Shown here: positions 33,345-44,215 of the stretch, in pieces
How the letters are laid out: every line of letters starts with the position of its first letter
How positions within the stretch are numbered: position 1 is the first letter of the stretch
Source of the DNA: Echinometra lucunter
Taxonomy: Eukaryota; Echinodermata; Echinoidea; Camarodonta; Echinometridae
Length of the DNA stretch: 64,000 nucleotides
Direction: 5' to 3'
Assembly: GCA_029962745.1 (NCBI GenBank)
Contig: CM057165.1
Span: forward strand, 25,465,882-25,529,881
Made by a program: the position numbers and the translations under genes
Notes under the pieces: generated by a model
Seen by the model: the letters and a program-made list of their open reading frames with translations, nothing else
Told to the model about the DNA's origin: nothing
Database searches by the model: none

Positions 33345-34640
33345 AAGCAGAGGCGTCGATCCAGGGGGGGGGGGGCGGGGGGCAGTTGCCCCCCCCAAGA
33401 AAATTTCGGGGGGGGCAAAGATATCATTTTGCCCCCCCCCCAATAGTTTCCGAACCAAAAAAAAAAAAACAAAAAAAAAAAAAGAAAAAAGAAAGAGTAA
33501 AGAAAGGAAAAGGAAGGAAGGAAGTGAAATGAAAGCGGAAGACAAAGAAAAAGAAAGAAAATGGGACACTGGGAAGCGCTCGCTCGCATTTAAGTATCTT
33601 AGCCAATGCCCATGATAATTAATATTCTTATGAAAGGAAATCGGTTTGCATCTTGTGTTTCTATCTAATGTTATACCATTCTTCTACTCATAGGAAGTAA
33701 AATAACCAAACAAGATGTCACTCCAAGAAATAGAGCAGGCAGTTGACTTAAAATAGATACACTTTCAGGAGATAAAGCCCTAGATATAAAAAGAAACCCA
33801 TATTTTTCGTTAGCTCGCTCGCTACTCTTGCTGGTAAAAGCTAGATACAAGATGATTTCGGGCAGCATCATAGCAGCAAGATTCCAACATATCATTATAT
33901 TTGGGCAGTGAGGTGGTTGACAAATTTTTTTGGACGAATCCATACAATTTTGCCAGGATCGGTTGTTGACTTTGCTCGCTATGATAGAAACAGAATGGAT
34001 TCGGACTGCAAGCAAGGTAGCTAAAACAGTGTCATATTCGGCACACATGTGATCGGATGTATTATTTAGATATACAGGCATGACAGGTTTACAGTGTATT
34101 CTGTTCTTGTATAGCGCATATCACATTATTATCACATTATTATATAATCATGATGACGAAATAACACTTCCATCATATGGAAAAGGGAATATTTTTGCTC
34201 GCTCGTTTGATAGTGATGGTTTTGAAAAGCAAAACAATTTGGTGAGATGAGACCGAATAGATAATGTATGTTTCATGGGCTCATAGTGTAATTTGCCGAA
34301 GGGGTTACTTCTTCAACCATCAAAAACAGTGTGTGCTTCCTCGCTCGCTTCGCTCGCTCGTAATATTAAAAAAAACCCAGAGTGGTTTGGGGGACCAGTG
34401 ATGTGACAAAATAGAGTTCATATTTGACTGCGAGGTAACCATATTTTTTAGGTATCATATATGCCTATAGTGTATTTTCATAACTAAACACGTCTCTCAT
34501 AACAAGAAATTTGTTATTTTTTGCTCGCTCGCTTCGCTCGCTCGCAAAATTGAAAGAAAAGCAGGATGGTTCACAATCTAGCAAGATGCGTAATTTCCCC
34601 AAATTGAAAATGCTTCACGTTGATATAGGCCTATGTTACA
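33345..34640 (-). repeat. dispersed GCGAGCGAAGC repeat, inverted copy
   Basis: It matches 12100-13485 in reverse order: CAGAGGCGTCGATCC at 33349, poly-G, purine tract, CGCTCGCTCGCATTTAAGTA, the GCTCGCTCG blocks at 34195, 34341 and 34523, and an end near ATAGGCCTATGT at 34626. The blocks keep the same spacing. The frames within it are low-complexity or shadows. Confidence 0.75.
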
Positions 34641-35059
34641 TATATATATCTTACAAGCCCCCCCCCCCCCCTTTCCCCAATTCCTGGCGCCATTAATATT
34701 CGGCGCTCTTAATCACCCCTCCACACCCCCTGCCACCAATAGAGTTCGGTGCCTTTGCCACCTCCTTCAAAACATAACCCCTCGCCATGTTCATTCGCTA
34801 AACAACACACGGCTAAGACACCCCACTTACAAACCCAACTCCTCCCTACTGCCAAAATCCAGGTAACTAGTTAGTATTGTTATGATTATACTCTTTGAGT
34901 TATATGATTTACACTTTCCGTTCGTCTCTTCACTTTGATTTAACACTTTGATTTTAATTTAACTGTAACTTAAAAAGACTGTGTAATTGCTAACATCGTT
35001 TTCTGTTATTTACGTTTGTATTTGTGTTATAATGCTGTTTTCATTTCGTTGTTTTGTTG

Positions 35060-35138
35060 CATGCTTGCAATTGGTTAATTTTTGTTTTGTATCTCAAGCC
35101 CTGAGGAAGACCTGTCACAGGGTCGAAAGCTCGGCTTA
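35060..35138 (+). mobile_element. retroelement 3'-tail-like sequence split by the foldback element (left part)
   Basis: AAGCCCTGAGGAAGACCTGT, CACAGGGTCGAAAGCTCGGC: a small hairpin framed by CTGAGGA and GAAA, as in the tails of Penelope-like and some other retroelements. It seems to continue after the foldback element at 39641 (GCTCGGCTTAATAAAGG), sharing the 10-bp duplication. The assignment is by pattern only. Confidence 0.45.
35129..35138. repeat. target-site duplication, left
   Basis: GCTCGGCTTA. The same ten bases occur at 39641-39650, immediately outside the other end of foldback element 1. Confidence 0.8.
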
Positions 35139-35145
35139 GGTTCTA

Positions 35146-35515
35146 GGACTACTCCCCCGGAGGACAACTCCCCCGGGGACAACTCCCACCTGGCAACTCC
35201 CCCGGAGGACAGCTCCCCCGTAGGGCAACTCCCCCGGAGGACAACTCCCCCGCAGGACGACTCCCCCGCAGGACGAGTCCCCCGGAGGACATCTCCCCCG
35301 GAGGAAAACTCCCCCAGAGGACAACTCCCCCGAAGACAACTCCCCCGCAGGACAACTCCCCCGCAGGACAACTCCCCCGGAGGACAACTCCCCCGAGGAC
35401 AACTTCCCCCGAGGACGACTCCCCCGGAGGACGACTCCCCCAAGGACAACTCCCCCGGAGCACAACTCCCCGGGGGATGACTTCCATCACACAACTCCCC
35501 CGGAGGACACCCTCC
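35146..35515. repeat. outer tandem array of foldback arm, copy 1 left
   Basis: About 23 units of a 15-16 bp motif (consensus GGACAACTCCCCCGGA, with GAGGACGACT variants). A 16-bp period shifts phase every unit, so all frames stay open and yield collagen-like GELSSGGVVLRGSCPP peptides. These are artefacts. Confidence 0.95.
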
Positions 35516-36590
35516 CCCCCCCCCCCCCCCCTTTAAGGACAAAATTACGCATGAAATTTGTTTTTATGACAACGTCTTGCTCGTGAGGAACTGTAAAATA
35601 AATCTTTCCTTTTTATAAATCAAACTTAAGTAATTAATCCAGTATTTTTTTGTTTTTATTACAACTCTCCCGGAGGAGAACAGCTCCTCGGGGATGACAA
35701 ACGGGGATGGGCGAGGGGTAGAGGGTTGCTATTCGTTTAATAAGGTATTGGGTCATTTGTCGCTCTAATTGCTAACTTTTTAAAAAAATACCCAACCTTT
35801 TGCTCCCATTTTTGCGTACACATTCAAGAAAATAAAAACTCTAGTAATGGGTACGCTTTTCCGCCCAAGGGTGTTGGGTTTGACAGCTCCAGCGGAACAC
35901 TCCCATCGGAACCAAATCTGATCGTGAGAAGAGAGAAAAGAAAGGAATAAAATGAAGAAAGGAAAGTGAGGAACCTAAGTAGGAAGCTACAAAAGTAGAG
36001 AATGGTCTATCTAGTCGTAGTCTTCAGGAAAAGGGGGAGATGGCCCACAATCACGCTTAAGAATAGAAGTCACTTCGCTCGATCAGCAGCCGTGATTGGG
36101 TCCCGTTCCTTTTTTTTTATAATCTAAATGCACAATTTTCAGGCAAGATATCATATAAAAATCTTACTTTTTAGGGGAGCGGTCGCCCCCCCCCCCCCCG
36201 AGATCCGGTATCCGCCCCTTTGTTAAACTCACTGACTATAAATGAAAAGAAAACCTTAACGGAATTTTATATTGAATGCATGTTAATTTCATTTTTGATA
36301 AAGGACTTGCTCTTCTACGTATTTAGCGTCCAGCGAGCATGTGCGAGTATCATTCTTTGCGCTGAAACCACATGAAAACATTAATAATAAAGTACCTCAT
36401 TCAAGAGTAAAAGATAAACAAAAAGGAAAAGTCATCGTTAGATTCTTATGATTTGACAAATTTGGACACATATTGAGCTCTGGTATCTAAATTTGCTGAT
36501 GACATTAATCATTTTTTCTTACTTAGAATATCTGCATTCAGCTGACCTGAAACCTAGAGGTTTTATGTATTTGTTCTTCTTATTTTTTCT

Positions 36591-38212
36591 TTGTTATATA
36601 GAGCCTAACAGTGCCTAAAGAAATCTATCAGTCATAAAGCTTGGAGAAAACATTAGTTTACTCATTAAAATTACATTAATCCAGTCTATGTTTGTCAGAT
36701 AACATTGGATTCCATAATGTTTGCGTACAAAAATAAACAATCATCAAACATGATATGACCATTGCAACTATGTTTCAATTGGTGAAACTTTGGCTTACTA
36801 ATAAAACATATTAACAAATGTGTTTTATACAATATCAGTTGTATTAGTTTGAGAATGGAAAACAACAATCACACAAAACAAACATACATAAGAGTGGGTG
36901 TAAAAGTTTGAAAAAAATCCCTAAGAGACACAATTTCGTTTTTAAGTATTTATTTTCTTGAAAAAAAAACCCGTTAACAAAACAAGTGAAATCATTTCAA
37001 ACATTATGTCAGAGATACCAGTATTTATGTAACGCTATTATCATCATTGAATGTAACATCATATAGAAGAACTGTTTTATACCTATCAAAAAACAAATAG
37101 ACATTCCACACCTGGACGATATTTTTGGGTGTGTGTGTGTGTGTGTGTTGTGTGTGGAGGCCTTAATTCAACCTTTCTTATCCTCTATATTTTTCTAAAT
37201 ACAATATATCTTTTAGTTTCAACTTTTCTACAGTTTTCTACTCTGACACGTCCTTCAAAGAATGTACTGTATACCAAAGAAAATTGTGTTTTTCTTCTGA
37301 TTGTTAACTAGTGCATTGTGAGTATTTGAGCCAGGCACTATATTTTACCTAAAGCCGAGATATGGGTGAAAAGCTTATTAAAAGGATGGAAAGGATGGAA
37401 CAGGGTAGAAGAAATCTGAAGAAATGGAATGGGTGAGAATTCAAAGTGTAATTCTGTTCTTACTGATTGGCACAAAATGATAAGATGACCGACTTGAGAT
37501 TTTTCCCCCCTACTTACCAGTTATCACCATGATCACTGCAGTCATCATTTTCCCATCCGCGTTTCCATCCTAGGTCAGCGTGCTTATTTTCTTTGATTTT
37601 TACAGCAGTTCTCTCCTGATCATCTTCGTTGTCATGTAATTCTCCTCCTCATCATCAGCTCATCACAGTCAGTTTCAAACAATAGCCGCAATTATATTTG
37701 AATTGTAGCTGTTTAAATTACTAAAGGCACACACCCCCTCAATAATATTTTTCATTTTTTTTTCAGATTTTATCATAATAAATTGACATTTGAAATTATT
37801 CTTCATATAGCTTTTCCCTAACACATATAACTAACAAAAACAAATATCAACGAAATTATGAACTTAGTTATTAAGATAGTTACTGAGACAACAAACAATA
37901 CAGGAGGCGTTCACAAAGTGCCCATGCTGTGTAGTCTTTAGTGGTGTAGATACAGGGGCTTCAGTATCGTGCGGGCTGTGTGTGTGTTGTGTGTGTGTGG
38001 GGGGGATAGGTGATGACCCGCCACATTTCGAAGTTTGGAAGTTGGTGTAGTATAAACGCGTATACAAAAATACATCTATGGGGCAATACCCCCCCCCCCA
38101 AAAAAAAAAAAAAGAGAACCTTTAAGATTATGGCATAATGTTCGGAGGGTTGGGCCTGGATGATTACATTAGAAGACGAAGTGATGGATCGAAACGACAA
38201 TATATAAAAAAA
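36591..38212. other. unique core of foldback copy 1
   Basis: AT-rich, no transposase-like frame. It contains (GT)n at 37128-37157 and a T-run. The nearly identical core of copy 2 lies at about 41165-42785 in inverted orientation, which gives the two elements their relative direction. Confidence 0.8.
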
Positions 38213-39284
38213 TAAGAAGAAGAACAAATACATAAAACCTCTAGGTTTCAGGTCAGCTGAATGTAGATATTCTAAGTAAGAAAAAATGATTAATTTCATC
38301 AGCAAATTTAGATACCACAGCTCAATATGTGTCCAAATTTGTCAAATCATAAGAATCTAACGATGACTTTTCCTTTTTGTTTATCTTTTACTCTTGAATG
38401 AGGTACTTTATAACTAAATGTTTTCATGTGGTTTCAGCGCAAAGAATGATACTCGCACATGCTCCCTGGACGCTAAATACGTAGAAGCCAAGTCCTTTAA
38501 CAAAAATGAAATTAACGTGCATTCAATATAAAATTCCGTTAAGGTTTTCTTTTCATTTATAGTCAGTGAGTTTAACAAAGGGGCGGATACCGGATCTCGG
38601 GGGGGGGGGGGGGGTCGACCGCTCCCCTAAAAAGTAAGATTTTTATATGATATCTTGCCTGAAAATTGTGCATTTAGATTATAAAAAAAAAGGAACGGGA
38701 CCCAATCACGGCTGCTGATCGAGCGAAGTGACTTCTATTCTTCAGCTTGATTATGGGCCATCTCCCCCTTTTCCTGAAGACTACGACTAGATAGACCATT
38801 CTCTACTTTTGTAGCTTCCTACTTAGGTTCCTCACTTTCCTTTCTTCATTTTATTCCTTTCTTTTCTCTCTTCTCACGATCAGATTTGGTTCCGATGGGA
38901 GTGTGCCGCTGAAGCTGTCAAACCCAACACCCTTGGGCGGAAAAGCGTACCCATTACTAGAGTTTTTATTTTCTTGAATGTGTACGCAAAAATGGGAGCA
39001 AAAGGTTGGGTATTTTTTAAAAAAAGTTAGCAATTACAGCGACAAATGACCTAATAACTTATTAAACGAATAACAACCCTCTACCCCTCGCCCATCCCCG
39101 TGTGTGATCCCCGAGGAACTGTTCTCCTCCGGGAGAGTTGTAATGAAAACAAAAAATACTGGATTAATTACTTAAGTTCGATTTATAAAAAGGAAAGATT
39201 TATTTAACAGTTCCTCACGAGCAAGGCGTTGTCATAAAAACAAAATTTTATGCGCAATTTTGTCCATAAAGAGGGGGGGGGGGG

Positions 39285-39638
39285 TGGTCCTCCGGGGGAG
39301 TTGTGTGATGGGAGTCATCCCCCGGGGAGTTGTGCTCCGGGGGAGTTGTCCTTGGGGGAGTTGTCCTCCGGGGGAGTCGTCCTCGGGGGGAGTTGTCCTT
39401 GGGGGGAGTTGTCCTCGGGGGAGTTGTCCTCCGGGGGAGTTGTCCTGCGGGGGAGTTGTCCTGCGGGGGAGTTGTCCTCCGGGGGAGTTGTCCTCCGGGG
39501 GAGATGTCCTCCGGGGGACCCGTCCTGCGGGGGAGTTGTCCTGCGGGGGAGCTGTCCTCCGGGGGAGTTGTCCTCTGGGGGAGTTGTCAGGTGGGAGTCG
39601 TCCCCGGGGGAGTTGTCCTCCGGGGGAGTTGTCCTGAT
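39285..39638. repeat. outer tandem array of foldback arm, copy 1 right
   Basis: The inverted counterpart of the left array. The G-rich strand is on top here (GGGGGAGTTGTCCTCC units). Runs of five or more G at every unit give strong G-quadruplex potential. Confidence 0.95.
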
Positions 39639-39640
39639 AC

Positions 39641-39727
39641 GCTCGGCTTAATAAAGGCAGAGTGAACATACTAGCAACGTCCCGCCGCCTCCTTCTTCAG
39701 TCACAACTATATATATATACATATATC
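39641..39727. other. 87-bp spacer between the two foldback copies
   Basis: It begins with the second copy of the 10-bp duplication, continues as AATAAAGGCAGAGTGAACAT and CCGCCGCCTCC, and ends in a short (TA)n run next to copy 2. It is the non-palindromic centre of the ~9-kb inverted structure. Confidence 0.8.
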
Positions 39728-39732
39728 GTATC

Positions 39733-40075
39733 AGGACAACTCCCCCGGAGGACAACTCCCCCGGGGACGACTCCCACCTGACAACTCCCCCAGAGGACAA
39801 CTCCCCCGGAGGACAGCTCCCCCGCAGGACAACTCCCCCGCAGGACGGGTCCCCCGGAGGACATCTCCCCCGGAGGACAACTCCCCCGGAGGACAACTCC
39901 CCCGCAGGACAACTCCCCCGCAGGACAACTCCCCCGGAGGACAACTCCCCCGAGGACAACTCCCCCCAAGGACAACTCCCCCCGAGGACGACTCCCCCGG
40001 AGGACAACTCCCCCAAGGACAACTCCCCCGGAGCACAACTCCCCGGGGGATGACTCCCATCACACAACTCCCCCG
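39733..40075. repeat. outer tandem array, copy 2 inner-facing arm
   Basis: The same 15-16 bp motif as the other three arrays, C-rich strand on top, about 22 units. Confidence 0.95.
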
Positions 40076-43000
40076 GAGGACCACCCCCCCCCCCTCTTTA
40101 TGGACAAAATTGCGCATAAAATTTTGTTTTTATGACAACGCCTTGCTCGTGAGGAACTGTTAAATAAATCTTTCCTTTTTATAAATCGAACTTAAGTAAT
40201 TAATCCAGTATTTTTTGTTTTCATTACAACTCTCCCGGAGGAGAACAGTTCCTCGGGGATCACACACGGGGATGGGCGAGGGGGTAGAGGGTTGTTATTC
40301 GTTTAATAAGTTATTAGGTCATTTGTCGCTGTAATTGCTAACTTTTTTTAAAAAATACCCAACCTTTTGCTCCCATTTTTGCGTACACATTCAAGAAAAT
40401 AAAAACTCTAGTAATGGGTACGCTTTTCCGCCCAAGGGTGTTGGGTTTGACAGCTTCAGCGGCACACTCCCATCGGAACCAAATCTGATCGTGAGAAGAG
40501 AGAAAAGAAAGGAATAAAATGAAGAAAGGAAAGTGAGGAACCTAAGTAGGAAGCTACAAAAGTAGAGAATGGTCTATCTAGTCGTAGTCTTCAGGAAAAG
40601 GGGGAGATGGCCCATAATCAAGCTGAAGAATAGAAGTCACTTCGCTCGATCAGCAGCCGTGATTGGGTCCCGTTCCTTTTTTTTTATAATCTAAATGCAC
40701 AATTTTCAGGCAAGATATCATATAAAAATCTTACTTTTTAGGGGAGCGGTCGCCCCCCCCCCCCCCCCGAGATCCGGTATCCGCCCCTTTGTTAAACTCA
40801 CTGACTATAAATGAAAAGAAAACCTTAACGGAATTTTATATTGAATGCACGTTAATTTCATTTTTGTTAAAGGACTTGGCTTCTACGTATTTAGCGTCCA
40901 GGGAGCATGTGCGAGTATCATTCTTTGCGCTGAAACCACATGAAAACATTTAGTTATAAAGTACCTCATTCAAGAGTAAAAGATAAACAAAAAGGAAAAG
41001 TCATCGTTAGATTCTTATGATTTGACAAATTTGGACACATATTGAGCTGTGGTATCTAAATTTGCTGATGAAATTAATCATTTTTTCTTACTTAGAATAT
41101 CTACATTCAGCTGACCTGAAACCTAGAGGTTTTATGTATTTGTTCTTCTTCTTATTTTTTTATATATTGTCGTTTCGATCCATCACTTCGTCTTCTAATG
41201 TAATCATCCAGGCCCAACCCTCCGAACATTATGCCATAATCTTAAAGGTTCTCTTTTTTTTTTGGGGGGGGGGGGGGTATTGCCCCATAGATGTATTTTT
41301 GTATACGCGTTTATACTACACCAACTTCCAAACTTCGAAATGTGGCGGGTCATCACCTATCCCCCCCACACACACACAACACACACACAGCCCGCACGAT
41401 ACTGAAGCCCCTGTATCTACACCACTAAAGACTACACAGCATGGGCACTTTGTGAACGCCTCCTGTATTGTTTGTTGTCTCAGTAACTATCTTAATAACT
41501 AAGTTCATAATTTCGTTGATATTTGTTTTTGTTAGTTATATGTGTTAGGGAAAAGCTATATGAAGAATAATTTCAAATGTCAATTTATTATGATAAAATC
41601 TGAAAAAAAAATGAAAAATATTATTGAGGGGGTGTGTGCCTTTAGTAATTTAAACAGCTACAATTCAAATATAATTGCGGCTATTGTTTGAAACTGACTG
41701 TGATGAGCTGATGATGAGGAGGAGAATTACATGACAACGAAGATGATCAGGAGAGAACTGCTGTAAAAATCAAAGAAAATAAGCACGCTGACCTAGGATG
41801 GAAACGCGGATGGGAAAATGATGACTGCAGTGATCATGGTGATAACTGGTAAGTAGGGGGGAAAAATCTCAAGTCGGTCATCTTATCATTTTGTGCCAAT
41901 CAGTAAGAACAGAATTACACTTTGAATTCTCACCCATTCCATTTCTTCAGATTTCTTCTACCCTGTTCCATCCTTTCCATCCTTTTAATAAGCTTTTCAC
42001 CCATATCTCGGCTTTAGGTAAAATATAGTGCCTGGCTCAAATACTCACAATGCACTAGTTAACAATCAGAAGAAAAACACAATTTTCTTTGGTATACAGT
42101 ACATTCTTTGAAGGACGTGTCAGAGTAGAAAACTGTAGAAAAGTTGAAACTAAAAGATATATTGTATTTAGAAAAATATAGAGGATAAGAAAGGTTGAAT
42201 TAAGGCCTCCACACACAACACACACACACACACACACCCAAAAATATCGTCCAGGTGTGGAATGTCTATTTGTTTTTTGATAGGTATAAAACAGTTCTTC
42301 TATATGATGTTACATTCAATGATGATAATAGCGTTACATAAATACTGGTATCTCTGACATAATGTTTGAAATGATTTCACTTGTTTTGTTAACGGGTTTT
42401 TTTTTCAAGAAAATAAATACTTAAAAACGAAATTGTGTCTCTTAGGGATTTTTTTCAAACTTTTACACCCACTCTTATGTATGTTTGTTTTGTGTGATTG
42501 TTGTTTTCCATTCTCAAACTAATACAACTGATATTGTATAAAACACATTTGTTAATATGTTTTATTAGTAAGCCAAAGTTTCACCAATTGAAACATAGTT
42601 GCAATGGTCATATCATGTTTGATGATTGTTTATTTTTGTACGCAAACATTATGGAATCCAATGTTATCTGACAAACATAGACTGGATTAATGTAATTTTT
42701 AATGAGTAAACTAATGTTTTCTCCAAGCTTTATGACTGATAGATTTCTTTAGGCACTGTTAGGCTCTATATAACAAAGAAAAAATAAGAAGAACAAATAC
42801 ATAAAACCTCTAGGTTTCAGGTCAGCTGAATGCAGATATTCTAAGTAAGAAAAAATGATTAATGTCATCAGCAAATTTAGATACCAGAGCTCAATATGTG
42901 TCCAAATTTGTCAAATCATAAGAATCTAACGATGACTTTTCCTTTTTGTTTATCTTTTACTCTTGAATGAGGTACTTTATTATTAATGTTTTCATGTGGT

Positions 43001-43852
43001 TTCAGCGCAAAGAATGATACTCGCACATGCTCGCTGGACGCTAAATACGTAGAAGAGCAAGTCCTTTATCAAAAATGAAATTAACATGCATTCAATATAA
43101 AATTCCGTTAAGGTTTTCTTTTCATTTATAGTCAGTGAGTTTAACAAAGGGGCGGATACCGGATCTCGGGGGGGGGGGTCGACCGCTCCCCTAAAAAGTA
43201 AGATTTTTATATGATATCTTGCCTGAAAATTGTGCATTTAGATTATAAAAAAAAAGGAACGGGACCCAATCACGGCTGCTGATCGAGCGAAGTGACTTCT
43301 ATTCTTAAGCGTGATTGTGGGCCATCTCCCCCTTTTCCTGAAGACTACGACTAGATAGACCATTCTCTACTTTTGTAGCTTCCTACTTAGGTTCCTCACT
43401 TTCCTTTCTTCATTTTATTCCTTTCTTTTCTCTCTTCTCACGATCAGATTTGGTTCCGATGGGAGTGTTCCGCTGGAGCTGTCAAACCCAACACCCTTGG
43501 GCGGAAAAGCGTACCCATTACTAGAGTTTTTATTTTCTTGAATGTGTACGCAAAAATGGGAGCAAAAGGTTGGGTATTTTTTTAAAAAGTTAGCAATTAG
43601 AGCGACAAATGACCCAATACCTTATTAAACGAATAGCAACCCTCTACCCCTCGCCCATCCCCGTTTGTCATCCCCGAGGAGCTGTTCTCCTCCGGGAGAG
43701 TTGTAATAAAAACAAAAAAATACTGGATTAATTACTTAAGTTTGATTTATAAAAAGGAAAGATTTATTTTACAGTTCCTCACGAGCAAGACGTTGTCATA
43801 AAAACAAATTTCATGCGTAATTTTGTCCTTAAAGGGGGGGGGGGGGAGGGTG

Positions 43853-44215
43853 TCCTCCGGGGGAGTTGTGTGATGGAAGTCATCCCCCGGGGAGTTGTGC
43901 TCCGGGGGAGTTGTCCTTGGGGGAGTCGTCCTCCGGGGGAGTCGTCCTCGGGGGAAGTTGTCCTCGGGGGAGTTGTCCTCCGGGGGAGTTGTCCTGCGGG
44001 GGAGTTGTCCTGCGGGGGAGTTGTCTTCGGGGGAGTTGTCCTCTGGGGGAGTTTTCCTCCGGGGGAGATGTCCTCCGGGGGACTCGTCCTGCGGGGGAGT
44101 CGTCCTGCGGGGGAGTTGTCCTCCGGGGGAGTTGCCCTACGGGGGAGCTGTCCTCCGGGGGAGTTGCCAGGTGGGAGTTGTCCCCGGGGGAGTTGTCCTC
44201 CGGGGGAGTAGTCCT
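43853..44215. repeat. outer tandem array, copy 2 outer-facing arm
   Basis: The fourth copy of the 15-16 bp array, G-rich strand on top, ending at the element terminus CCTAGAACC. Confidence 0.95.

Larger units (their letters stand above)
35139..39640. mobile_element. TU-like foldback transposon, copy 1
   Basis: A 4.5-kb element whose ends are long inverted repeats of one another (about 35139-36590 and 38213-39640, ~1.45 kb each), flanked by an exact 10-bp duplication. Each arm has an outer domain of 15-16 bp tandem repeats (35146-35515; 39285-39638) and an inner single-copy domain. That is the two-domain architecture described for sea-urchin TU elements. The ~1.6 kb middle (36591-38212) encodes no recognisable protein. 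The terminal bases, GGTTCTAGGAC and GTATCAGGAC read inward, are similar but not identical. The outer and inner arms differ by scattered substitutions, so the two ends can be told apart. It is non-autonomous by all appearances. Confidence 0.85.

Noticed and set aside
42055..42237. Identical 60-aa frames at 37129-37311 (+) and 42055-42237 (-) as a conserved gene
   Set aside because: Their identity only reflects the duplicated foldback element; they begin in a (GT)n run and have no protein-like features.
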